Below the pieces are notes generated by a model. It had not been told where the DNA came from and made no database searches. It was given only the letters and a program-made list of their open reading frames with translations. From Flavobacteriales bacterium (GTDB lineage Bacteria; Bacteroidota; Bacteroidia; Flavobacteriales_D; Parvicellaceae): a stretch of 64,000 nucleotides of DNA. Where the stretch lies: positions 62,001 to 126,000 of the forward strand of contig JAOASC010000048.1 in assembly GCA_025210295.1 (NCBI GenBank), read 5' to 3'. Made by a program: the position numbers and the translations under genes. This document shows positions 33,197-40,973 of the stretch, piece by piece (position 1 is the first letter of the stretch; every line of letters starts with the position of its first letter).

Positions 33197-34528
33197 TTAT
33201 TCTGCAATTATTCCTAGGACTTTCAAAATATCCAATCCATTCGAATACAGAAACAGCCCCAACACAATTACCAAGCCCACCATTTGAGCATTCATTAAAA
33301 ACTTCTCACTTGGTGGTCTTCCTGCAATCATTTCATAAGTCAAAAAGACAATATGCCCTCCATCCAACATTGGTATAGGTAACAAATTAAGAAAAGCCAA
33401 CATTATTGATAAAAAGGCTGTTATACTCCAAAAAGCATCCCAATGCCATTCTGCTGGAAACAGCCTTCCTACTGAGGCAAAACCTCCTACAGCAGTAGAA
33501 CCTTTCTTTGTAAAAACAAACTTAAATTGAGCGATATAATCTTTCAAAGTCCAGTAAGCTTGACTTACCCCTCCTGAAAGACTTTCCATGAGGGTATAAT
33601 TTTTATTATGTACTTGAAATTTATCGAGTACATCTGTTGGCAAAACTCCTATCCTCCCTAAAGAATCAGGTTGTATCGTTAACAACTCTATTTGCGCTCC
33701 TCTTTTAACCTTAATAGCTACTTCTTCATTTTTTTTATCCTTTAGGTTTTTACGAATGTCACTCCAATAATTGATCGGAGTATCATTTATCGCCACAATC
33801 TCATCTCCTTGTTTAAGACCTGCTTTTGCAGCTGGAAGACTATCCACAACAATAGCTATTGCACTACGGTAACGAGGCATAAAAGGCATTTGTATATCTT
33901 TTTGAAACATCATTTGATCGGTATTCTCGGGTAAAACAATCGTTTCTACATTTCCATTTTCATGTTCTACCTCTAACACTCTAGCTCCTCTAAGAAACAA
34001 ATGTTTATTGACATCTAGCACAGATAACAGCGCTTCTCCATCAACCTTTAAAATTTTATCCCCATCTCTAAATCCATATTGTTCAAATTCTTCATGAACC
34101 GTCATCCCATGTGTTAAGTCATCGTTTGCAATATAATCTTCCCCCCAAACAAACAATAACATCGCATAGAGGACAATAGCCAAAATAAAATTAACAACTA
34201 CACCTCCAGACATTACAATTAACCTTTGCCAGGCAGGCTTTGAGCGAAACTCCCAATCTTCGGCTGGTTTCGATAAGTGATCTGTATCCATACTCTCATC
34301 TATCATTCCCGCTATTTTTACATAACCTCCAAGTGGTAACCAACCTATTCCGTATTCTGTATCTCCCTTTTTAAACTTAAACAGAGAAAAACCTGCATCA
34401 AAAAATAAATAAAACTTTTCAACCTTTATTTTAAATAGGCGAGCAGGTATAAAATGTCCTAGCTCATGTAATATTACTAATATTGATAAGCTCAATATTA
34501 ATTGAGCTGCTTTTATCCAAAAATCCAT
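33197..34528 (-). CDS. rseP: RIP metalloprotease RseP (site-2 protease)
   Basis: RseP cleaves membrane-bound anti-sigma factors and leftover signal peptides within the inner membrane. The 443-residue protein has the zinc motif HELGH at residues 21-25 in the first helix and the second metal motif LPIPMLDGGHI near 386-396. Two PDZ-like regions lie between them (about residues 130-200 and 215-290, with AGLKQGDEIVAINDTPI). Four membrane segments are visible. A TATATTTG -7 box occurs 33 bases upstream (34561-34568). Its usual neighbour, a dxr gene, is not present here. Confidence 0.95.
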   Translation of the reverse strand: MDFWIKAAQLILSLSILVILHELGHFIPARLFKIKVEKFYLFFDAGFSLFKFKKGDTEYGIGWLPLGGYVKIAGMIDESMDTDHLSKPAEDWEFRSKPAWQRLIVMSGGVVVNFILAIVLYAMLLFVWGEDYIANDDLTHGMTVHEEFEQYGFRDGDKILKVDGEALLSVLDVNKHLFLRGARVLEVEHENGNVETIVLPENTDQMMFQKDIQMPFMPRYRSAIAIVVDSLPAAKAGLKQGDEIVAINDTPINYWSDIRKNLKDKKNEEVAIKVKRGAQIELLTIQPDSLGRIGVLPTDVLDKFQVHNKNYTLMESLSGGVSQAYWTLKDYIAQFKFVFTKKGSTAVGGFASVGRLFPAEWHWDAFWSITAFLSIMLAFLNLLPIPMLDGGHIVFLTYEMIAGRPPSEKFLMNAQMVGLVIVLGLFLYSNGLDILKVLGIIAE

Positions 34529-34560
34529 ATTCTAAACTTACTCTTCACAAAAAAGAAGAG

Positions 34561-34568
34561 CAAATATA
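34561..34568 (-). promoter_or_regulatory. -7 promoter box upstream of rseP
   Basis: On the minus strand TATATTTG matches TAnnTTTG exactly, 33 bases before the rseP start codon. No clear TTG was found at 19-21 bases upstream. Confidence 0.4.
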
Positions 34569-34613
34569 ACTTTAATCCATTAGATAATTTGTTAAGTTTT
34601 TTTAATTCATAAA

Positions 34614-34646
34614 AAAGCCGTTGTTGACAAGATCAAACAACGGCTT
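34614..34646 (-). terminator. Intrinsic terminator after cytochrome c peroxidase gene
   Basis: AAAGCCGTTGTT and AACAACGGCTTT form a 12-bp stem around a nine-base loop. On the minus strand the stem ends in a run of six T. It lies 22 bases after the stop of the peroxidase gene. Confidence 0.85.
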
Positions 34647-34667
34647 TATAATTATTTTGCTCGCTTT

Positions 34668-35708
34668 TTAATACATTTTAGGTGCTTGCTTATATTTTGC
34701 TGGAACCTCACCAGTTAACGAGTTTAAAAAAGCTGTTATATTTTCGATTTCCGAAGAAGATAATGTTTTCCCTAATTGTGTTCTTGCCATTATTTGGACT
34801 GCATCTTCTAATTGATCAACGCTACCATCATGAAAGTAAGGAGCTGTCTTTTCAATATTTCTAAGAGACGGAACTTTAAAGATAAACTTATCTTTTTCTT
34901 CACCTGAACTTTGGTACTTTCCATAATCTACATGCTCACTCCCAGTTAGGGAAACATACTCTTCAAACAATCCAAACTTTTGCAACTGCTGCCCACCTAA
35001 AACAGCCCCTGAATGACAAGAAACACATCCTACTAAGTTAAAAGAAATAAACCCTTTCTTTTCCTGTAAAGATAATGCACTGTCATTTCCTGCCAAGAAC
35101 TCATCAAAACGAGAGGGAGTAATGAGCTCTCTCTCAAACACTCCTATTGCCTTTTGAAGGTTTTGATAGGTCAACGCTTCTTCCTCTTTTGGATATGCTG
35201 CTTCAAAGGCTTTAACATAGGCTGGAATTCCTTTTAATCGAGTAACTAAAAACTCCTCATTAGGAATCGCCATCTCAACAGGGTTCAATATTGGCATCCC
35301 CGCTTGTTCTTCCACATCTTTAGCTCTACCATCCCAAAACTGACTGGCATGAAGTGCTGCATTTAAGACTGTTGGAGAATTTCGATCTCCATTCCCCCCT
35401 GCATCACCAGTTGATGTAGCCTTATTATCGACACCATAGGTTGCTAGATTATGACATGAATTACAACTGTTATTCCCCTCCAAAGACAACCTTGTATCAA
35501 AATACAAATGATGACCTAATTCAACTTTATTCGTTGTTCTTTTATTTTCTGTATTGATTGACTGAGTAGGAAGCTCCTCAAAATTTTCGGTATATTTTCT
35601 TGCTGACAAATCATAGGCTAAATGAGGGCTGACAGCTGTAATAGCACTTTCTTCTCCACAACTCACCAAACCTAAAGCTACTCCTAGTATTAAAATTATC
35701 TTTTTCAT
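34668..35708 (-). CDS. Dihaem cytochrome c peroxidase (CcpA/MauG family), lipoprotein
   Basis: The enzyme reduces hydrogen peroxide to water with electrons from cytochrome c in the periplasm. The 346-residue precursor has an SPII signal (LGLVSCGEE, Cys17), so it is lipid-anchored. The two c-type haem sites are C82xxC85H86 (CNSCH) and C228xxC231H232 (CVSCH). The VELGHHLYFDTRLS, NSPTVLNAALHASQFWDGRA and RDNIEKTAPYFHDGS-like blocks follow the family order. A full consensus promoter (35733-35763) and a terminator flank it, so it is probably monocistronic. Confidence 0.93.
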   Translation of the reverse strand: MKKIILILGVALGLVSCGEESAITAVSPHLAYDLSARKYTENFEELPTQSINTENKRTTNKVELGHHLYFDTRLSLEGNNSCNSCHNLATYGVDNKATSTGDAGGNGDRNSPTVLNAALHASQFWDGRAKDVEEQAGMPILNPVEMAIPNEEFLVTRLKGIPAYVKAFEAAYPKEEEALTYQNLQKAIGVFERELITPSRFDEFLAGNDSALSLQEKKGFISFNLVGCVSCHSGAVLGGQQLQKFGLFEEYVSLTGSEHVDYGKYQSSGEEKDKFIFKVPSLRNIEKTAPYFHDGSVDQLEDAVQIMARTQLGKTLSSSEIENITAFLNSLTGEVPAKYKQAPKMY

Positions 35709-35732
35709 CTGTTTTTATTTTTTCTTACATGA

Positions 35733-35763
35733 CAAAATTATGACAGACAAAGCAATCAATCAA
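35733..35763 (-). promoter_or_regulatory. Bacteroidota-type promoter for cytochrome c peroxidase
   Basis: Minus strand: TTG (35761-35763), 20 bases, TAATTTTG (35733-35740), an exact TTG-N20-TAnnTTTG match. The start site would be near 35726, about 18 bases before the start codon. Confidence 0.7.
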
Positions 35764-35803
35764 ATAGATAGTTTTTATAATACTATAAATATTTTTTATA
35801 ACG

Positions 35804-36601
35804 TTATTTCTTATAAACCTCCACTTCTTTATTCAACAACCAATCGAGTGCTAAAGCACTGTTTCCTGTTATTTTTGTAAGATAATAGCTATAACTAATA
35901 AAAGCTTCTGCATCTTGAATTGGCTCCAACATGACTCGATTTTCTAGATAATTCGAATGCAAGAAAAAAGCATTTCCCTCCTTTACATATAAATACCCCA
36001 CATGCGCGTCTAAACCAACAAAATACAATCCATCTGAGAAATCTAAGAAAAACGACCATTTTATTGGTTGAGTATCACGTTCTATTGCAACGACTAAAGT
36101 TGTATCTATTGCTAGGCTTTTGGCTTCATTATAGGGGCCCTGTTGTGCTAGCCAATAACGATTTAGTTTTATTCCCATATGTTTTAACGTTGTAGACACA
36201 AAGTAACCACACGCAATACTCCCTTGTTGAGGCACAGCAGTATGCCCCTCAAAACCCCATTTGGTTCCATACCAATGCGGAACAATGTTATTTAATAAGA
36301 CTTGGCTAAAAATCTCTGAAACAGTGTCTAAAAATTGTTCTTTAGCCACTGAGTCTTTTATTCCTAGATAAACTGCTTTTAAGCTGTCTCTAATTTGAAC
36401 GGCTTTACGCTTTGCTCTTGAATAAGTAGACTCTGTACTAAATACTAATCCAGATGCCGTCGAGTCGATTACTCCTCTTTGCTGAAGACTTAATATACCT
36501 GCTTGATTTTTACCAACGAATTGTGGACTATTATAAAAATCGGAACATGAATAAAGGTTGAATGGAATCAAAATCGAGAGCAATACCTTAACTAACATCA
36601 T
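35804..36601 (-). CDS. Lipoprotein with an NlpC/P60- or CHAP-like Cys/His arrangement
   Basis: The 265-residue precursor has an SPII signal (IPFNLYSCSDF, lipobox Cys19). The middle contains GSIACGYFVSTTLKHMG with Cys131, and later GLDAHVGYLYVKEG with His200 and AFFLHSN with His215 and Asn217. A cysteine at the start of a helix followed about 70 residues later by HxGYL on a strand and a third polar residue is the layout of NlpC/P60 and CHAP cysteine peptidases, which cut peptidoglycan peptides. This is my reading of the pattern, not a family match. It may hydrolyse cell wall or another substrate in the periplasm. The next upstream gene encodes a MORN-repeat protein. Confidence 0.6.
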   Translation of the reverse strand: MMLVKVLLSILIPFNLYSCSDFYNSPQFVGKNQAGILSLQQRGVIDSTASGLVFSTESTYSRAKRKAVQIRDSLKAVYLGIKDSVAKEQFLDTVSEIFSQVLLNNIVPHWYGTKWGFEGHTAVPQQGSIACGYFVSTTLKHMGIKLNRYWLAQQGPYNEAKSLAIDTTLVVAIERDTQPIKWSFFLDFSDGLYFVGLDAHVGYLYVKEGNAFFLHSNYLENRVMLEPIQDAEAFISYSYYLTKITGNSALALDWLLNKEVEVYKK

Positions 36602-36659
36602 AAAATAATTTATTATGCTAATTCAATAAAGTTCAATTGGTACGCTCCTACCTTTTGAC

Positions 36660-38435
36660 TTAATACTCTAAAAGGTTCTTTTTAAGGCTTCCGTTTTTAT
36701 ATAGTTTGTGAGCGATGAGCTTACGGCCTTTTGAATCATAGACTTTCATTTCCCCATGCTTTTTTCCCTCTTTGTAGCCAATTTCTGTTTGATTTTTACC
36801 TCTTCTTGTATAAGTTTTCGAAACTCCATCTAGCTTTCCATCTTTAAAGCTATTTTCTGTAGCAACAATCTTTCCCCCTGGATAATAAAACTTCCAAACT
36901 CCATTTTGCTTTCCATAGCTATATACACCTTCACTAGCTAAAGCTCCACCTTGAGGATCATAAGACAACCATTTCCCATGTTTATAACTTTGTACGGCAG
37001 GACTTGAATTGGCAATTACAATCGTATTCTTTTTCTTTGGCTTTTTTAGAGCGGCATATACCCCTTCATCTTTCAACACTCCTTTATCGGTCCAAAACAA
37101 CCACTTTCCATCTTTCATATCCTCTTTGTAGCTCCCCTCGTACCTTTTTTTATCATTAGGATACCACCCTGTCCAAGTAGCAGTCATCTTACCTTTATCA
37201 TAAGAACCTCGATCTTTCATGATTCCATTTTCATACCACGAAGTCCAAACTCCTTGCTCTAGTCCTAAGGTATACTTCCCCTCAAAAGCTTCTTGGCCGT
37301 TTTCAAACCACGAAGTCCACAAACCTTCCTTAAAATCATTTTCATAAGTCCCAGTTTTCCATGGCTCTCCATTATTATAAAAGAAATTCCACTCGCCTGT
37401 TTTTTTTCCATTCTCATAATCTCCTTTGTAGTACAATTGCCCATTAGGATACCAATAATCCCAATGCCCATGTTGTTCTCCATCTTGAAAAGGGCCTATC
37501 ATATCTTTGTTTCCATCGTTAAAATAATAACTCCATACTCCATGTTTTTCCCCTTCTTTATAGATTCCATCAATTACCAGTACTTCATTGGGATTATATT
37601 CTTTAAATACGCCATCTTTCTCTCCCTCTTTATAGGTCGTAATTTGATACAATGTATGTGACACAAAGTTCCACATTTTCCATTCTCCATCTTTTAACCC
37701 ATTGACATACGCTCCCTCTAGCCTAACAGTTCCATTGGCATTCCATTCTACATACTTCCCATTTAACAATCCATTTTTGTAGTTCTTTTCAACTTTTGGC
37801 CTTTTTGAGGTATACACTTCTTTTATACTTCCGTTTCCTCCAATTACGGTTTGTTTTCCCTCTTTATCCCAATAGCTTAATAAATACTCTCTTGCATCAT
37901 TTTTTTTATACTCCAATGTCATTTTAGGTCTACCATCTGCATGAAAATATTTCCATTGACCTATTTTCTCTGGTTCTATATACGCTAACTGTCCCCAATA
38001 TTTATATGGTTGCAGTAAAATACTATCGGGCAATTGGGCAAACGCTCCTTTTTCTTGAACTTGTCCGTTCTCGTAATAACTTGTAAAAACACTGTCTTGA
38101 ATTCCAAACTTAAAGTAACCTACATGTTTTATTTTCTCATTGGGATACAACTGAGTTACTTTACCATGGTATTTTCCATTGACATAAATTGATGATTCTT
38201 CTACCGCCCCATTTTTATACCAATAAGTCCATCGCCCTGTTTTTTGACCTACTCCCGAAAAACCACTCACATTATAATGTCCTCGACTTCTTAGCATCGT
38301 ACTATCTCTATCCCAAAAAGTAGTGACTAATGTACGTTCTAGTCCTCCTTTAGTAAAATCTTTATCTGTTTGGGCATAAAAATTAATGACCAACAGGTGA
38401 ATAACCAAAAATGCTATTAAACTTACTAATTTCAT
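36660..38435 (-). CDS. Exported MORN-like (YwqK-type) repeat protein
   Basis: Starting at 38435 (MKLVSLIAFLVIHLLVINFYAQ) gives a signal peptide; an upstream ATG at 38480 would add 15 residues ahead of it. The 591-residue protein is almost wholly made of 20-24-residue units of the form GxWxxWYxNGxxxxEGxYxxGxKxG, roughly twenty of them. This matches the repeat of MORN motifs and of proteins labelled YwqK-family antitoxin, but it has a secretion signal and no toxin neighbour, so an antitoxin role is not supported. The repeats suggest an elongated beta-sheet surface outside the cytoplasm. It follows the exonuclease gene by 57 bases. Confidence 0.85.
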   Translation of the reverse strand: MKLVSLIAFLVIHLLVINFYAQTDKDFTKGGLERTLVTTFWDRDSTMLRSRGHYNVSGFSGVGQKTGRWTYWYKNGAVEESSIYVNGKYHGKVTQLYPNEKIKHVGYFKFGIQDSVFTSYYENGQVQEKGAFAQLPDSILLQPYKYWGQLAYIEPEKIGQWKYFHADGRPKMTLEYKKNDAREYLLSYWDKEGKQTVIGGNGSIKEVYTSKRPKVEKNYKNGLLNGKYVEWNANGTVRLEGAYVNGLKDGEWKMWNFVSHTLYQITTYKEGEKDGVFKEYNPNEVLVIDGIYKEGEKHGVWSYYFNDGNKDMIGPFQDGEQHGHWDYWYPNGQLYYKGDYENGKKTGEWNFFYNNGEPWKTGTYENDFKEGLWTSWFENGQEAFEGKYTLGLEQGVWTSWYENGIMKDRGSYDKGKMTATWTGWYPNDKKRYEGSYKEDMKDGKWLFWTDKGVLKDEGVYAALKKPKKKNTIVIANSSPAVQSYKHGKWLSYDPQGGALASEGVYSYGKQNGVWKFYYPGGKIVATENSFKDGKLDGVSKTYTRRGKNQTEIGYKEGKKHGEMKVYDSKGRKLIAHKLYKNGSLKKNLLEY

Positions 38436-38491
38436 ATGAGTTGTATAACTGTATTTTAAAGATAAGGTTACAAATCCCATTCCTTTTCACC

Positions 38492-39262
38492 TTATTGAGA
38501 CTTTAACGACTTCCAAATTGTTGTAAAATGCTTTTTTGTTTCATAGGAAAAATCAGCATTCATTAGCCAACCATAGTACCCTGGCTCTTGTTTAAACACC
38601 TCTGTTACTAACTTACCTTTATGTTTCCCAAAATTAACAATAGGGTTATTCTGTTCATCTAAAGCAATACGTTGTGCAAAATCTAACGTTTTATTGCCCA
38701 TTTGAGTAAATTCACTTAAAAAATCTACATTATTTTCTAGTTCAGAATAACGCTCCAGTTGTGCTTCTAAAACTTCTACTGTAGCTAAGATATCAGCTTC
38801 AGCTGAATGGGCATTCTCGATTTCTTTTTCGCAATAAAATTTGTAAGCAGCAGATAATGTTCTTTGTTCCATTTTATAAAAAACATTTTGAACATCAACT
38901 GTTTTTCTATTCTTCATTTCAAACTCAAATCCAGCTCTGTAAAACTCTTCCAACAGCAATGGTATATCAAATCGATTGGAGTTGTACCCTGCCAAATCAG
39001 CATTTGCGATAAAGTCAATTAGTTCTTGCCCTATTTCTTTAAATGTTGGTGCATTAATCACATCAACATCATAAATTCCGTGTATTTCAGAAACTTCAAG
39101 GGGAATAGGAATTGTTGGGTTTATTTTTTTGACGTAAGTTTCTTTTTCGCCACTTGGATAAACCTTTACAATACCGATTTCTACAATTCTATCTTGTGCT
39201 ATATTCAACCCAGTTGCCTCTAAATCGAAAAAAACAATTGGTTTTTGAAGTTGTAAATTCAT
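38492..39262 (-). CDS. DnaQ-family DEDDh 3'-5' exonuclease (ExoX-like)
   Basis: The 256-residue protein has the DEDDh exonuclease domain: FFDLEATGL (Asp13, Glu15), YNSNRFDIPLLLEEF (third acidic residue, about residue 100), and HSAEADILATVEVL (catalytic His and Asp, about 151-158). The C-terminal block VNFGKHKGKLVTEVF with GYYGWLMNADF matches the small domain that follows the nuclease in exodeoxyribonuclease X-like proteins. It probably degrades or proofreads single-stranded DNA 3' ends or trims RNA. No polymerase subunit is next to it. Confidence 0.9.
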   Translation of the reverse strand: MNLQLQKPIVFFDLEATGLNIAQDRIVEIGIVKVYPSGEKETYVKKINPTIPIPLEVSEIHGIYDVDVINAPTFKEIGQELIDFIANADLAGYNSNRFDIPLLLEEFYRAGFEFEMKNRKTVDVQNVFYKMEQRTLSAAYKFYCEKEIENAHSAEADILATVEVLEAQLERYSELENNVDFLSEFTQMGNKTLDFAQRIALDEQNNPIVNFGKHKGKLVTEVFKQEPGYYGWLMNADFSYETKKHFTTIWKSLKSQ

Positions 39263-39324
39263 TCGTTTTAATATTTACAACAAAGGTCTATTTTTTTAGG
39301 AAATTAGCAAGGTTATTCTTTCCC

Positions 39325-40848
39325 TTATTTACTCAAGGTAAATGTTTTCATATTCATCCCTTTGTCGCTATCAAATTCAGAAACTTTAAGTGTTTGTGTT
39401 CCTAATTGATATCCTGCTGCTTCTATTTCAAGCGAATAAACTCCTGGTTCTAAAATCACTGTAAAGCTTCCATTTGGGCTTGCTTTGTATTCTCCTACAA
39501 TTTCATCATTTTTATCAAAAATTATGATAAAACCATCTTTAATTGCTGCGCTAGACGTTGCATCTTTCACATTAAAGATAAACAATGCAGGTTTTTTTTC
39601 AACCTCTTCTAATGTAACACGATAAATATCTCTATCTCCATACCCCTCTGGTCTAACAGCAGTAAGGTAAGCATGTTTCATATCGTCTGAAAATTGGATG
39701 ACTTTATCATCGTATGAGGAGTTTAAAGGATACCCTAAATTTTGTGGAGACTTCCAACGATTAGTTTTGGGATCCCATTCGGTTTTATAAACATCATACC
39801 CTCCAAGACCAGGATATCCGTTAGAGGCAAAATAAAGCGTTTTACCATCTTTAGATAAGAAAGGAAAATCTTCATTCCCGTCTGTATTTAATGAGTTTAT
39901 TGGTTGAGATTCTGCCCAAGACCCATCTGGTAATTTCCTGGTCATAAACAGATCTAACCCTCCTTTACCACCTGGCTTATTACTTGCAAAAAGCAACGTA
40001 TTTCCATCAGCAGATAAAGATGAAGCTGTTTCAACAGCCTTTGTATTTACCCCTTCTTTTATTTTCTTTTTACGAGCATAGTTGGCTCCACTCTTTTTAG
40101 ACTCATAAATATCTCCTGCATCTTCAATATTATCGAAATAAATAAACATGTGTTGACCATCATCAGAAAGACTAACACATTGCTCATCATAACTTGTATT
40201 TAATGATGTCACAGGCTTAGCTGGTGAGAAACTAAACCCATTAAACTTAGTCATAAAAATATCTGAAGGGTAATATCCATCAAACTCTTTTCCTCCTTTA
40301 CTTTCTTTTCGACGCGAGGTAAACACTAAAATCTTTTCATCTTTAGATACAAATGGAAAATAATCTGGATATTCTGAATTAATTTTCTCTCCCATATTTT
40401 CAAATTTTACTGGGATTGGATTTTCGTACAACTCCTTAGCTAATTCATATCCAAAAATTAAACTTTCTACCTTATCCCCAAATTCACCTGGTGACTTTTT
40501 ATATTCTTTCAATGCAGCAATTGACTTATCGTATTCATAACGATGGGTATATGCTTGCGCTAGGTAATAATAATATTCTTTATCTTTCTTCTTTAACTTC
40601 CCCAATTTTTCTAAGTAATGCACTGCTCTACTCCTATCGATCTCTGTTCTCAAATAACAAAGCGCAAGATTAAACAGATACTTCCCATTGGTCGGATCAA
40701 CTTTCAACAGCTTTTTATATTGCGGAATCGCATCTAAATAATTCGTTGTTTTAAACAAGTCATCAGCTAAACGTGGGTCTACCTGACCACGAATCATAGA
40801 AAAACTAGAAAAAACAATGAAGACGATATATAGTATTTCTTTTTTCAC
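39325..40848 (-). CDS. PorE-like protein without OmpA domain (TPR, PD40 propeller, CRD)
   Basis: A 507-residue exported protein: signal peptide (MKKEILYIVFIVFSSFSMIRGQ), TPR-like helices (about 23-125; YLDAIPQYKKLLKVDPTNGKY), a WD40-like PD40 propeller (about 140-400, blades such as DGKTLYFASNGYPGLGGYDVY), and a C-terminal carboxypeptidase-regulatory-like beta domain (about 415-500; PGVYSLEIEAAGYQ). This matches the first three parts of PorE (PG1058 in Porphyromonas gingivalis), a T9SS-associated envelope protein, but the peptidoglycan-binding OmpA part is absent. It is third in a tandem row of three such genes and separated from the second by a terminator. Confidence 0.85.
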   Translation of the reverse strand: MKKEILYIVFIVFSSFSMIRGQVDPRLADDLFKTTNYLDAIPQYKKLLKVDPTNGKYLFNLALCYLRTEIDRSRAVHYLEKLGKLKKKDKEYYYYLAQAYTHRYEYDKSIAALKEYKKSPGEFGDKVESLIFGYELAKELYENPIPVKFENMGEKINSEYPDYFPFVSKDEKILVFTSRRKESKGGKEFDGYYPSDIFMTKFNGFSFSPAKPVTSLNTSYDEQCVSLSDDGQHMFIYFDNIEDAGDIYESKKSGANYARKKKIKEGVNTKAVETASSLSADGNTLLFASNKPGGKGGLDLFMTRKLPDGSWAESQPINSLNTDGNEDFPFLSKDGKTLYFASNGYPGLGGYDVYKTEWDPKTNRWKSPQNLGYPLNSSYDDKVIQFSDDMKHAYLTAVRPEGYGDRDIYRVTLEEVEKKPALFIFNVKDATSSAAIKDGFIIIFDKNDEIVGEYKASPNGSFTVILEPGVYSLEIEAAGYQLGTQTLKVSEFDSDKGMNMKTFTLSK

Positions 40849-40918
40849 AATGCTCTGTTTTTATGGGTAAATAATAAATGGTTTATTGCAATTAAGATAC
40901 CAAAATTTTATTTACAAA

Positions 40919-40947
40919 AAAACCCCTAGGCGAAGCTAGAGGTTTTA
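40919..40947 (-). terminator. Intrinsic terminator between PorE-like genes
   Basis: AAAACCCCTAG and CTAGAGGTTTT form an 11-bp stem (one wobble) around a six-base loop. The minus-strand arm ends in a T tract. It lies 27 bases after the stop of the 1168-residue protein gene. Confidence 0.8.
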
Positions 40948-40973
40948 AATATACAATTTTTTCAATAAAAACA

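Noticed and set aside
36660-38435. YwqK-family antitoxin call
   Set aside because: The repeat type fits that label but a signal peptide and the absence of any toxin gene do not support a toxin-antitoxin role.
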